Source: Prorocentrum cordatum (Eukaryota; Sar; Dinophyceae; Prorocentrales; Prorocentraceae). From it: 64,000 nucleotides of DNA. The stretch lies in the NCBI GenBank assembly GCA_963575745.1, contig CAUYUJ010022052.1:2501-66500 (forward strand), written 5' to 3'. The notes beneath the pieces are model-generated. The model ran no database searches. It was not told the DNA's origin and saw only the letters and a list, made by a program, of their open reading frames with translations. Position numbers and translations under genes: made by a program. Position 1 is the stretch's first letter, and each line of letters starts with the position of its first letter. Below are positions 52,822 through 63,960 of this stretch, piece after piece.

Positions 52822-52979
52822 TGACGAGGCGCATGCAGCCGCGTCCGAGGCGGCGAGGCAACGGAGGGGAACGGGGGGCGGGGAGGGGGCGCGGCCCGCC
52901 CGCCGGGCGCTCCGCACAGAGCAGCGGCCGGCCAGGGCCTCACCTCAGCGCGTTCGGGCCTCGCGGGGCGCAGGGCGCA

Positions 52980-53130
52980 AGTCGGGCCTGTCCCTCTCTA
53001 CAGGAGGAGTATCCAACATTGTCTGGGGCCGACGTTTCGACATGTCTTGTTTGTTTTGCCATTTTGGGGGGGGCGTCTTGCTGCTCGTTTCTATCTGCCT
53101 TTCCACATCCGCCTGCAGGAGGGCATGCCC
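52980..53130. mobile_element. MITE-like repeat R1, copy 3
   Basis: AAGTCGGGCCTGTCCCTCTC at the left; the right end is degraded (GCCTGCAGGAGGGCATGCCC). Core CATTGTCTGGGGCCGACGTT. Confidence 0.7.
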
Positions 53131-53421
53131 TTGCATCTCTATGGTGCGCCCCCCTGATGCCCGATCGCCGGAGCAGTCACCCTCTGCCCAGCCGCCGACG
53201 CAAAGGTCGGGGGACATGCCCACGCAGGGCTCCCGCCGCGCGGCGGGACCACCGTCGCCGCGCGGCGGCCGCGCGCAGCCGCCCCCGGAGGCGCGCGCGG
53301 CCTCCCGGCAGGCCAGCAGCGCACGGGCGCCCGACGCGTGGGCGCCTGCCCTGTCGCACGGGCGCCTCCGCCAGCCGAGTCGCCACCCCCACGTTGCTGT
53401 TCCCCCTCTCTCGGGTTTGGC

Positions 53422-53654
53422 CCAAGATGGGGTCCAGCGTCGAGGGGGTGGTGCCATAGATCTGGTGCGCTAGGTTTGTGGGGTTGCACTACATCGGGGG
53501 CGCGCGTGCAGTAGGGGCGCAAGTGTGTTGCTGGACTTCCGCGTGCAATACCTTACTAGCAATACAGCGCAGTACAATTCTCCAGGGCAGTACATGTGCA
53601 ATACAAGTGCCCCGAATCTGTTCACCACCCCCTTTCAGCTGGACCCCCTTCTGG
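53422..53654. mobile_element. MITE-like element R3, copy 1
   Basis: Starts CCAAGATGGGGTCCAGCG, then GAGGGGGTGGTGCCATAGAT; ends TTCACCACCCCCTTTCAGCT, then GGACCCCCTTCTGG. The interior repeats TGCAATAC. Colinear with 61,431-61,668. Confidence 0.85.
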
Positions 53655-54690
53655 ATCACCCGGACTCTCGTCCGACCCGATCCTCCTCATCCCCATCCCC
53701 ACCAGGCCGAAGCACACCCCTGCCGCTCAGAGTTGCATGACCTCGTGTCGTTGCGGCGGCGACCCCGCTTCGCCAGTGGCCCAGAATCGGAACGACCTGG
53801 TGATCGAAACGCCGCCGATCGCTCAATGGCTGTGCGATCCACGCGGTGTCAGAGACCAACGGTGGGGTCGTCAACGAGACGAACTTGCCGCAGGGATGAG
53901 CCCGAGGCCGGTGACCCGCCCCGGCCCCCGACGTCGCGACCTGTTCGCAGCGTGCGGCCCCGGAGTGTCGACCCGTTGGCAGGGGGCCCGGCTGCTCCGC
54001 CCGGCATGCTTTTGATGGTCCCCGCCCGCGCCAGGAGCCCCGAGGCCAGAAGTCACAGTGGGCGACCGTCCGCCGTACACCGAGCGCGCTCCACCACCTG
54101 CAGAGCGTCTGCTCGCACACGTGCGAAGAACACACGCTCGCCTCGATGTAATGGATCGTAAATCCCCTGCGGCGGGCCCAGGCCATCTGAGAGCAGCGCC
54201 CGTCTAGTCGTGAGATTTGTTTCACGACGCGAGGGGGCCCGGCGGCGGCGACGGCAAGCAGGCACCCGCAACAAGAAGTCGGCCTGCCAGCATTGGTGAT
54301 CGTTTCTTGTTCCTTGTTTGGCCGATCGGCGCGGGCCCTCTCACCCCCCCTCTTAGAGGAGGAAGGGTACCATACCGCTATCCCTTCCTCGTTTTCTCCT
54401 TTTTGAGCCTCCTGGGAGGCTCTCGTCGCCACCGCCGGATTCGCTTCGAAATCCTGGTCAGAACACGCCCCGGGAGAGGTCTGGGGAGCAGTGGTATCGG
54501 TGTCTTTTGGTTTCCCCACCCTCCCACACACCCCATTGATTAGATCCTGGCTGCTTTGGGCGCCCTTTTGGGGCAGGCTGAGTCTCCAACCCCGTAGGAC
54601 GCACTGCTGCAAACGGTCGCACTAAGCAGAGGTCCGGAGCCAGACCCCCCTCCTTCCTCAAGGGAGGAAATGCCACCCAGACCCGATAAT
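53655..54690. other. No gene seen
   Basis: Open frames on both strands around 53,660-54,610 read as low-quality Arg/Pro/Ser text. I see no repeat family. Confidence 0.35.
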
Positions 54691-54696
54691 TTGCCC

Positions 54697-54796
54697 CTTC
54701 TAAACGGCCCTGGGCGTTTACGAAGCATCCCTGCCCTGTTCGAATCCTTCTTTGGGCGCGTCAACTAAACGGCTTCGCGTGTCGGGGCGATCCGTA
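54697..54796. repeat. Dispersed repeat R5, copy 2
   Basis: See 48,948-49,046. The segment contains GTTCGAATCC, which is not part of a tRNA. Confidence 0.8.
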
Positions 54797-55670
54797 GGAG
54801 GGTGGATTGTCCCTGCTCCCGCCCAATGTCGGAACGCCGGAGAAGAAGAAGAAGAAGACGTTCACATGCCAGCAGGTGCCCCACGAGCATCTGTGGCGCA
54901 CCGATGGCCACGGGGCCCACGGGAGGCGCACAGGAGGTCCAATTGCAGGATTGATTTACCCCAGAATTCTTCTGTCGTCGAGTCCCCGAAGGAATGCGTA
55001 GCAGCCCAGGAACGTTGTACTTGTTCCCTTCTAGATGCGACGAGACATGAATTCCGGGGTACCTCAATTCTGTAGCCGATCCCCCACTCGAAGAAGGGGC
55101 AGAAAGGGCTGGGGCGCCATGGGACCTGGTAGCCCCCAGGGTCGGCAAAGTATTTGTTCCCGGTCGGTCCTTGCAGGCAGATGTTTTCGGCGGCGAGCTT
55201 GGGGGGGGAAGTGAGAAAGACAGGGCCCACTCAGAAGTGTCGCAAGTCCCCCGGCCTTTCAGGAGTTTTGTATGCCTTCGCCGAAGACCAGCAAACCACT
55301 CCACTTCTCGGAAGGCGCGAGGGCTTCCGAGAAGTTCCTCCGCCTTCTGAGAAGGCCTTCCCCTTCTCACTTCCCCCCCTCGCTCGTCGCCGATATTTTC
55401 AGATGTCCAGATCCCAATAGACTTCAGGTGCCTTCCTACGTCAGGAATCGATATGCTTTTTGCTGCTTGTTGTCATTATGTAGGGTGGTCTGAGCCCAAA
55501 CCTGCTTCGTCTGCCTTTCTGCTTCATGTGTCCCCTGCTTCTTGAGTTCTCTCCTGCACGCCGGACAGGTTGCCGATCAGTGTCCCCGATTAGCCCCGCG
55601 CCGGTGCGGACTGCCTGTCCTCGCCGCCAGCGGAAAACTTGTTCCCTATTTTCTTCCGACCTTCGTGTAA
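54797..55670. other. No gene seen
   Basis: Short (AAG)n at 54,840-54,858. Repeated TTCTCGGAAGGCGCGAGGGC and CTTCCGAGAAG palindromes at 55,300-55,360. Frames unsupported. Confidence 0.35.
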
Positions 55671-55673
55671 GCC

Positions 55674-55707
55674 TAAGTCGGGCATGTCCCTCTACAGGAG
55701 GGATGTT

Positions 55708-55746
<39 letters not shown>

Positions 55747-55844
55747 GTCTATGGGGACGATGTTTCTAGTATCTTTGAAGTAGTTTTGACTATTTCTGGG
55801 TTTTCGTCCAAAGCCCGCCTGTAGGAGGACATGCCCGACCTAAG
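55674..55844. mobile_element. MITE-like repeat R1, copy 4, with (AT)n inside
   Basis: CTAAGTCGGGCATGTCCCTC ... GAGGACATGCCCGACCTAAG, near-perfect inverted ends; an (AT)15 run at 55,711-55,741 is inserted after the left end. Core TCTATGGGGACGATGTTTCT. Confidence 0.9.
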
Positions 55845-56482
55845 TGAAAGCCTAATTGTTTCGTCGTTCGCGCATGATTCTCATGCCGCGCGGGCCTCCC
55901 CTGACAAAAGTCCCTGGCCGCGTCGGCGCGGGAGAGTCACCGTGGCCTCATGACATCAAGCGGGCTCACACCGGAGGCCGCTGCACGCCGGTCGTTGGAA
56001 GGAGGTGTTTTGTTTGGACGCACAGGTCCCGATTTGCGTTAGGCGCCTGCCTACTTTCAGAGTCGAGTGGCGTTCCCTCTTGTGCCTCCTCCTTAAGGGG
56101 GGGGGGCGGGCGGAAGCCCAATCTGCTCTTAACGCCTTCCTCCTCCATGTTTCTGCCCACTTCCGGCCGACGGGTATAAAGGGTGCACCGCGAGTGGGCT
56201 CAGGGCCCGCCCGCGCCGGCCCCTCGATATTCTCACGACCAGATTAGCCACAGGGAGGTTCCTCGAATTCGGGAGGCGCCGAGGGGGCGACCGCGGAAGC
56301 TGCGTACTTCGTCCGTCGGGGGGCGGGCTGGAGGCGTTCGCGACAGGAGCCGAGCGTGGAGTACGATAAGTTCCATGGGCTAGCGAGTTCAAACACCGTG
56401 AAATTGTCCTCCATGTTGTCTGACAGGTTTGCTACATGTGTATCTGTATATAGCTATAACTATATGTAGCGACAAGTGGAAC

Positions 56483-56513
<31 letters not shown>

Positions 56514-56525
56514 CACGTATCTATG
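56483..56525. repeat. (AT)n tract
   Basis: About 13 AT repeats followed by ACACGTATCTATGTATACG. Confidence 0.9.
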
Positions 56526-56779
56526 TATACGTATACGCACATTCAGATCTTGCTGTCAACCCGCATAGTAAGGATGAGCGACTCTCCAAGGTTACCCTTG
56601 CGTCCTTCCCCTTCGGCCCATCCTTGGCCGCTCTCGCTGGCCGCGCCCCGCTCGCAGAGTGTCGACCTGGCCTCCCAGGGCCCTTGCATCCTTCTCGTGC
56701 ATCCTCATGATGCGGCTTCGCTGGTTCTCTGTTATACACATGCATGCCTGCTGCAGTCCAATCAAAAAACCTTACGTCG

Positions 56780-57060
56780 CGATCGTTTCCCCGGCCGCGA
56801 GGGGTTCGCCCTCCCCCCCCCCCCGCGCGAGGCCCCCGAGGAGGCCGCCTCGGAGCTCGCCGAGGCGGAGGACGCCGCCGCGCCCCCCGGCGGGCGGCGC
56901 GCCCGCCGCCGCCCGCCGCTCGCTGTTCGCCGCTCGCTGTTCGCCGTCGCTCGTCGCCGTCGGCTGCGCCCGCCGTCGCTCGCCGCTCGCCGGCCGTCGG
57001 CGGCGGCGTCGTCGCTCGCGGGCGCTCGCCGCTCGTCGTGGCAGAGACAGGCGGTGCATG
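56780..57060. repeat. CGCCGCTCGC-type GC-rich repeat
   Basis: Reiterated CGCCGCTCGCTGTTCGCCG phrases, similar in flavour to 58,610-58,900. Arg/Ala frames are compositional. Confidence 0.7.
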
Positions 57061-57085
57061 CGCTGTGCAGAAGGGGGCCTTGTGT

Positions 57086-57269
57086 TAAGTCGGGCCTGTC
57101 CCCCCTACAGGGGGATTTTCGACGAAGAATAAAAGATACCCCAAACATAGCCCAAACATAGTCAACACATAGTCTGGGGACAATTTTTTGAAAATGTTTT
57201 GGCCTTTAATACAAATTGTTAAAATGTTTCGTCGAACATCCCCCTGTAGGGGGACACGCCCGACCCAAG
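57086..57269. mobile_element. MITE-like repeat R1, copy 5
   Basis: TTAAGTCGGGCCTGTCCCCC ... GGGGGACACGCCCGACCCAA with CTACAGGGGGATTTTCGAC answered by GTCGAACATCCCCCTGTAG, so the inverted ends span ~38 bp. Core CATAGTCTGGGGACAATTTT. Confidence 0.95.
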
Positions 57270-57761
57270 CCTTGTGCGACCAGCTCAGGTTGCGGCGGCG
57301 GACGGCACGATCCCGACAGGAAGGCACGGCATCTCTGCAGATCTGTTAGCTGGGCCCTCGAGGATCCCCCGGACCCACCTGCAGAGCCACGCCCCGCCGC
57401 TCACAATTCTTCGCGGACGAGCTTGGCGGCTCCCTCCCGGGTGCTCCAGCGGCGAGGTGGCGACGGGGTGGAGGAAAGCCACCACGGCAGAACACGCGGC
57501 AACCTGCAGACCTGGTGAGGAAGGAACACATGAAAACGGTGGCAAAGTTATTGGTGGTGTTGACGCGCCTAACGCTCACGAGCGCGGCCGAGTTGAGGGA
57601 GATCACAGGCATGCTGCGGCGCACGGTGTTGTGACCCGTCGAGTGCCCCGTGGGAGAGGAAGCACAAGCAGAGGGCATCGCTCATCAGGAGAAGGCAAAA
57701 GGAGGCAAACCAGGACGCAGCCCAGTCAGAAGCACTGGGCCCGCCATATCCGTACATAGTA

Positions 57762-58119
57762 TGGCAGCGCTGCGCGCGTTGGCGACCTTGGGCGAACACC
57801 TGAAGCCGCTGGAGCAGACGACGGTGGCGAGCTTCTGGGAGACACGAGTTATATCCGCCCAGAGCGTGCTCGACCTAGCGGGACTGGCTCGTCACTGCAA
57901 GGTGAAGCCCGCGAAGAAGAAGAAGAAGGATAATGCTGGCGAGAAGGTGAATTTATCTATCGCAACCAAGTCGATCCATCCAGAGCTCGAAACGGTGCTG
58001 GTCAGGGGCGTGAAACTGATGGGCGGCCAGCCCACGTTGGGAACCGCCCCCCCGCGGGCCCCTGGAGCGCCTGGCCGAGGACCTGCAGTCGGAGCTGCAG
58101 GGAAAGGGCGGCGAATGAG
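57762..58119 (+). CDS. Hypothetical protein fragment with a poly-C frameshift
   Basis: Reads MAALRALATLGEHLKPLEQT, then SFWETRVISAQSVLDLAGLA and KPAKKKKKDNAGEKVNLSIA, with a plausible helix-linker-helix look. After TLGTAPP a C-run at about 58,047 shifts frame; correcting it gives RGPLERLAEDLQSELQGKGG and a TGA at 58,117, much better than the longer uncorrected frame. Upstream coding is open to 57,650 but weak. Could be the tail of a retroelement ORF; not identified. Confidence 0.45.
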
Positions 58120-58609
58120 CAGCACAAGGCAACTCATGATCGGGCGCCACTCTCCATCACATTGTTGAGTTAGCTGCAGGCTGGACACGACTCGGTGGAT
58201 AAAGCTCTTGCTCTCGATGCTGGATCGGCCGCGATTGCACCAATTCGCCGAGTTGAGGCGCCCCGTAACGGAAAGGGCGGGGGTGGGGCGGTCTGGACGT
58301 GGGATGGGGGAGTGGAAGTTGAAGGGTTTTTTCATGGGTTTCTTGTGAGGCCCTTGGTCTTCGTTTCAGGGGAGAGCTGGATGGCCCCACAGGCCACACC
58401 GCTAATTTTGGCGGCGTAAGCAGCCACGGAGTGCGGTCCATTCCCGTAATCCCTGATAGCAGCCCGTAATCCCTGATAGCAGGTACTCGGTACTCGGAGC
58501 ACGTCTTACTGGACTATCAAGTTTGAGTCTCGACAGAGTGCCGAAGCATTTTTGCACCGAAGTGAAAAGTCAACCGGACAACACTCGTGGGGTTGCTGGC
58601 TTGAGTTGG

Positions 58610-58905
58610 GTCCTCGTCGTCGGCGGCGTCGGCGTCGGCGTCGGCGTTGGCGTCGTCGTCAGCTGCGGCGGCGTCAGCGGCGCTCGCCGCCGTTCGCCGT
58701 CGCTCGCCGTCGCTCGCCGCTCGTCGTCGTCATCGTCGTCGTCGGCGGCGGCGGCGGCGGCGCTCGTCGTCGCTCGTTGTCGGTCGGCGGCGGCGGCGTC
58801 GCTGGCGGCCCTTGGCGGCGCTATCGGTTTCGGCCCCTCGCCGTCGCGAGTCCTCGGCGCGCGGCGGCGGCGTGGTCGGCGCCGTCGTCGCCGTAAGCCG
58901 CCGGC
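58610..58905. repeat. GGCGTCGGCGTCGG / CGTCGTC trinucleotide-rich tract
   Basis: Short-period GC-rich repeat; frames through it are Arg/Val/Gly artefacts. Confidence 0.75.
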
Positions 58906-59162
58906 GGGGGGGTGTCGGCTGCGCATAAGAGTGGCAGTTCGCCGCAGTGATTTTTGGTGTTGGCCTACAGTCGGCAAAAGTGAGCGTTCGCTGGAGCGAC
59001 TCGGAGCGACCGTTGGTTCGGGCACGCCGGGGCCCCCGAAAGGCTGAAGGCGATGCGGGAGCAGCGGCTTGCGCGCCCGGGTTTGGCCCACGCCGCGTTC
59101 CACGAACGCCGCACACCAAAGGCCATTCTTGGCTAGCGTCATTTGCGTGCCGATGCAGGTGG

Positions 59163-59760
59163 GGCCCACCTCCTCCTCCTCCTCCTCCTCCTCCTCCTCT
59201 CCTCCTCCTCCTCCCTCCTACCCTCCTCCTCCCTCCTCCTCCTTCCTCCCCTCCTCCTCCCCATCCTCCTCCTCTCCTCCTCCTCCTCCTCCATCCCCTC
59301 TTCTCCTCCTCCTCCTCCTCCTCCTCCTCCACCTCCTCCTCCTCCCTCCCTCCCTCCCTCCCCTCCCTCCCTCCCTCCCCCTCCCTCCCCTCCCTCCCTC
59401 CCTCCTCCTCCTCCTCCTCCTCCTCCTCTTCCCTCCTCTCCTTCCTCCTCCTCCTCCTCCTCCTCCACTCCTCCTCCTCCCCTTCTCCTCCTCCTCCTCC
59501 TCCTCCTCCTCTCTTCCTCCTCCTCCTCTCCTCCTCCCCTCCCCTCCTCCTCCTCCTCCTCCTCTTCCTCCTCCGCCCTCTTCTCCTCCTCCTCCTCCTG
59601 CTCCTCCTCCTCATCCTCCCCTTTCTCCTCCTGCTTCTCCTCCTCCTCCTCCTGCTCCTTCCCCTCCTCCCCTTCCTCCTCCTGCTGCTCCTCCTCCTCC
59701 TTCCTTTCCTCCTCCTCCCTTTCCTCCGCCTCCTCCTCCTCCTCCTCCTCCTCCTACGAT
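59163..59760. repeat. Largest (CTC)n block in the window
   Basis: About 600 bp of CTC with CCT and TCC phase changes. All long frames here are compositional. Confidence 0.98.
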
Positions 59761-59879
59761 ATCCGCGGTGTCAAGAACCAACGCCAGAGACGCCACGACG
59801 CAAACCTGTCGTAGGGGGAGGCGGGAAGGCTTCTTAGAGGCACACTTGCTTCTCGGAAGGCGCGGACTTTCTCTGTAGA

Positions 59880-60740
59880 TGTAAGGCCGGTTTCTTCGAA
59901 GAAGCAACCTCCATCTGATAAGCCTCCCCCCTCCCCGAACACCCTTCTGCGCGCCGCCAAGGACGGGGGAGGTTCAGGGGAAACGCTGGGAGGGAGGGTC
60001 GCCTTGGCGGGACTACACACAGTCTGGACGTTTTGAGGTTCGAGGCTCGAGATCTTCGAGCGTCTTCGTCGGCTCTCGTCGGCGTTGCGGCCTCGGCGCT
60101 TTCCAGCAGCTGCGCCTCGCCGATAGCGTTCCTAGGGTACCTGGATCGTTCCAGACGGTCGTCAACGAGAGGCGGAGCAGGCCGGGGTAGGATGCGGGGG
60201 GAGGAGGAAGCTCATGGGCAATGTCAGAGGGGGGTATATAGTTGGATCACCGTGGGGTTGCTAAGGGGATCGGAGGTTCTGCATGGATGCTAAGGTGGGT
60301 TCTATCTTGCCCAATCTAGCTTCTCAGCTGTTTACGAGCGCCGTAAGTGGCTTGGATGGGTTCTCTAACTCCGCTGAGAGGGCGGAGCCCACCCAGCCCG
60401 GATCCTTACCCCCTATGCCATTCGGGGCAGTCCTAACCCACTGATAAGCTTTGGCAGTCCGTGTATAGGCCACCTTGGCATCCATCTGTAATCCCATGCG
60501 GTGGCTCAAGTAGGCCCGTGGGGGGTGGGAACGCATCGATCCCACATGCCAGTGGATTCTCGATACGGGGCCCCTTCGCCCAACGGGCCAAGGAGCTTGC
60601 GGTTTCGCCCTCGGGGGCCTATCGTCGATGTATCGGCGATGCATCGCCGATTGGCGCTCGATGCTTCCCCCCCCTCCCCTGAGCTGGCCCCCCCCCGAAC
60701 GTTGCCACTCAGAGGGAGCGGTAGGGGGAGAGGAGGGGAA
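59880..60740. other. No gene seen
   Basis: Mixed unique sequence; contains a fragment of the CATCGCCGAT minisatellite near 60,630-60,655. Confidence 0.35.
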
Positions 60741-60754
60741 ACGGATGAATGGGG

Positions 60755-60795
60755 GGGCAGGAGGAGGAGGAGGAGGAGGATGAGGAGGAGGAGGA

Positions 60796-60826
<31 letters not shown>

Positions 60827-60890
60827 GAGGAGGAGGAGGAGGAGGAGGAGGAGGAGGAGGAGGAGGAGGAGGAGGCGGAGGAGGAGAGGC
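60755..60890. repeat. (GAG)n tract
   Basis: About 130 bp of GGA repeats; a short one follows at 61,068-61,093, directly before an R1 end. Confidence 0.95.
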
Positions 60891-61094
60891 GAAGCGGGGA
60901 GAGGCACGTCCCCGCGCGGATCTCCAGCCCCCTGCAAGAGCCTCAGGAGTCCACCCGCTGGCCGATCCGCGTGGACATCACGCTGGAGGGCCCGCACCAC
61001 CGGGGCCCGCACCACACGGGGCTCAGGACGCGGCGCGCCACTGCGCCCCCTTTTTGGGCCAAGTCGGAGGAGGAGGAGGAGGAGGAGGAGGAGG

Positions 61095-61418
61095 CAAGTC
61101 GGGCATGGCTCTCTAGTCTCGCAGACCCCCTCGAGTCATGGACAAAATCACGGCGGGAGGTTTTTCGCCATTTTCGGCCTTTGGAGGCTCTCGCCGGGCC
61201 TCGGGACTGTCAGGAAATGACTGGGGATGCAAAACGGGTCCCGTGGAAGGGGTCCGGGCCTCTGGGGTCGCCTCATGAAAAAATCATGACGTCGGGGGTC
61301 TGGGATTCAAGAATGGTGGCGATGTCTCGTGCCCTTGTGATTTGTTTGCGTATTTTTGTTAACGATGTTCTAGTTCTTCCTTTAGAATCCGGCAGTCGGA
61401 GGACACGCCCGACCTAAC
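61095..61418. mobile_element. R1 ends carrying an R2 repeat between them
   Basis: Left CAAGTCGGGCATGGCTCTC, right GGAGGACACGCCCGACCTAA. Between them lies R2 copy 3 (61,111-61,302: CTCGAGTCATGGACAAAATC ... AAAAAATCATGACGTCGGGG). At copy 1 R2 (10,600-10,790) lies just outside R1 (10,821), so the two families are associated. Confidence 0.75.
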
Positions 61419-61430
61419 TTCGGGTTGACC

Positions 61431-61668
61431 CAAAAGGGGGTCCAACGACAAGGGGGTGGTGCAATAGATTTTGTGCAATAGATTTGTGGGGTTGCAGCAG
61501 ATTTGGGGCGTGCAATACATTCCAGGGCCGAAATGTGTTGCTGGATTCTCGCGTGCAATACATTAGTTAGCTGCAGCACAATGCGATACAGTCCCCTGGC
61601 GCAAGACATCTGCAATACAATTGCCCCAGATCTATTGCACCACCCCCTTGCAGCTGGACCCCCTTTTG
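61431..61668. mobile_element. MITE-like element R3, copy 2
   Basis: Inverted ends CAAAAGGGGGTCCAACGACA, then AGGGGGTGGTGCAATAGAT, and ATCTATTGCACCACCCCCTT, then GCAGCTGGACCCCCTTTTG. The interior carries TGCAATACATT units. A further R1-type right end (GAGACATGCCCGACCTA) lies at 61,679-61,695, so R3 sits between two R1 right ends. Confidence 0.9.
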
Positions 61669-61739
61669 TATCACGAGGAGACATGCCCGACCTATCCTTT
61701 GGGTTCAGAAGACGATCCTGGGAGCCTCTGATAGTCATT

Positions 61740-61950
61740 TGGCCTGGCTTTCCTGCGCCTCCAGTGGTCCACAGTCGTTTGCTCGCGCCACTGGAGGCCA
61801 CTGGGGGCTACGGGAGGCCACTGGAGGCCGTTGGAGGCCGCGGGTGGGCCACTGCAGGAGACACCGGAGGCAGCTCTAGGCTTGCGGGGGGCCGCTGGGG
61901 TCCAGTGGTGGCCAATGGAGGAGCCACGGCGGCCACTCAGGTGATTACGG
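61740..61950. repeat. Short repeat of CCACTGGAGGCC
   Basis: Degenerate ~20-bp units (GCCACTGGAGGCCGTTGGAG and similar). Confidence 0.75.
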
Positions 61951-62123
61951 AAGGCTCCCAGGAGCGTCTTCTGAACTTTGGCCGCGGCCCCGGGTGTGCT
62001 CGCCCAGGGGGAAGGCCGCCGCCTCCCGCTGTGGCCGGCTGCAGCTCCTTGGCCCGGCCGGGCCGCTCGTGGCCGGCAGCGGCCACGGAGGAGCACCTCC
62101 AGCGTGGACGGGGAGAGAAGGGG

Positions 62124-62144
62124 ATGACGATGACGATGATGATA

Positions 62145-62208
<64 letters not shown>

Positions 62209-62240
62209 GGATGAGGATGAGGATGAGGAGGAGGAGGAGG
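62124..62240. repeat. (GAT)n microsatellite
   Basis: About 35 GAT units, with GAC and GAG variants at the ends. Confidence 0.98.
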
Positions 62241-62249
62241 ATCTACCAT

Positions 62250-63960
62250 CCACAGGACATGGAGCGACGGTCAGCGGCATCTCAGAGAGCGAGATCCGAG
62301 CACTTCGACAGGCAGCTACACAACTCACTGGATATCTGGTCGCGGAGGCAGCAGCACGCTGTATTTCGCCGCGCAGTCCGACCCATGGTACGATCTTATT
62401 CTCGAGGCTACGACGGCACCGCTCTTCGGCTACCACCGAGTCATATGGGAGCAATTCTTAAACTTGGGCAAATTACAACGTGCTAATCAAGTGTTCGCTC
62501 GCAGCAAAGTGACTTGGCATAGTGCCAGGGGACCGATGGTGGTGGTTTGTTTTTTTTCACTACAGCGACTTGAATGGACGATGCAGTCGTCAACCATGGT
62601 CATGGATGGCCAAGACACCACATGGTCATTGCTGCGGACGGACCCACGTCTACTACAAGATATGTTACGAGCGGGGATACAGCGTTTGCAGATGCGACGT
62701 ATCCAGGCACATCATCAGGAGGATCCTGGGGCTGCCATTTGGACACGGGGTTTGCGGGCATGTATCGGAGCGCGGAACGCTGAGATACAGAACCCTAAGA
62801 CGGCAGGAATACTACGTGCATTATGGTCTCGCTCACTATGGACACGCGCTAAACTTCAGCAGAATCGTAAGAGGAAACTGACACATGTCGACAATGCGAA
62901 CCGACGTGGAGGTCATTGGGCACGTGTGTTATCGTTGCCCTGCTACCAACTCACAGCTGTGCGACGAAGAGGAGGAACACCCAATGCCAGACGAACTGTG
63001 CAAGTACCGAGACTCGGTGCTGCAGCACGGTACGTTACGTATGTCGTTGGTCACGGATGACTGCTATGACTTCAGTGAGGGCATGCCCTTGGTGCCAAGC
63101 GATTATGAGGAACAGGTCACGGATCGTTATGTACGCTCTTGGGGCGATTGGGAAAGCGGCCCAGCTACATGGCCTTACTGGGTCTACACCGATGGGTCGG
63201 CGATACTATCAAGCATACCAGAGCTGCGGCGGCGTGGATGGTCAGTTATACAGATGTCGCCACAAGGATGTCCAACACGGGCTGTACATGGAGGGCTACC
63301 TGGCGTACAATATTCGATTTGGGGTGGCGGAGCGACATTGCGTGCTCCAGACACCACGATACCAACCGATTGCGACGGACTTGGTCACCGACTTAGCTGG
63401 GCTGGTGCAGGAAATTTTCCGAGGGTCAGATGAGGACGAGAAGGCCCACGCACCACATGCGAGCGTATGGCGAGGAATACGAGATTATTGGGCTACCGCG
63501 GGCAAGCCTCAGCCCAGGTTCTATTGGCGCATTCCATATTGGGATACTTTGGAGGAGACCTGCAATCCTGATGCCACGGTGTCACTGGAGTGGATACTGG
63601 GCATTTCATGGATCGCTTTGCCAAGGAAGGCGCAACGAGCATCGGCTTTGCTGATGGGTTCGTGGATATGCCTCATATGGCCACGGCGCAAGCGAAGCTG
63701 GGAGCACGGTTTCTCAGCTACACATTGTGCAGATGAGGTCGGTTCAAGCTTTGGTGTAATTGCGAGAGGAAGGAACCGAACGTTCGCGAGGTCAAGGAAC
63801 AGGTTCAGGTGCTGCAGCATGTGTTCTGGAAGTCCGAGGTGTTGCAGGCGTGGCGATACAGAGCGTGCGGCATGAGGGCCAGAACACTGGGGCAGGTCGA
63901 CCACCAATGTTGGGGCACCTGGCGCTGTTGCCAACCGTCAAACCTACAGAGGCTGCGGAT
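62250..63960 (+). pseudogene. LINE-type retrotransposon fragment, post-RT linker and RNase H, multiply frameshifted
   Basis: Protein-like text moves between all three plus frames. 62,270-62,500 reads GISESEIRALRQAATQLTGY and, one frame on, DPWYDLILEATTAPLFGYHR. 62,920-62,960 has HVCYRCPATNSQLCDEEEEH, a zinc-like CxxC. From 63,184 WVYTDGSAILSSIPELRRRG is a clear RNase H start (first catalytic Asp). VHGGLPGVQYSIWGGGATL is where the catalytic Glu should be. TTIPTDCDGL at about 63,355-63,380 holds the next Asp, and in another frame HFMDRFAKEGATSIGFADGF at 63,605-63,660 is the usual end (G-x-x-x-D-x-x-AK-x-GA). At least three indels separate these. The reverse transcriptase itself should lie left of 62,250 but I do not see it; the (GAT)n tract is there instead. 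Confidence 0.65.

Noticed and set aside
54697-54796. tRNA gene, because of GTTCGAATCC
   Set aside because: No acceptor, D or anticodon stems can be drawn, and the related repeat at 48,948 has lost the motif.
59069-59878. Pro/Leu/Ser-rich long frames
   Set aside because: Entirely within the (CTC)n block.
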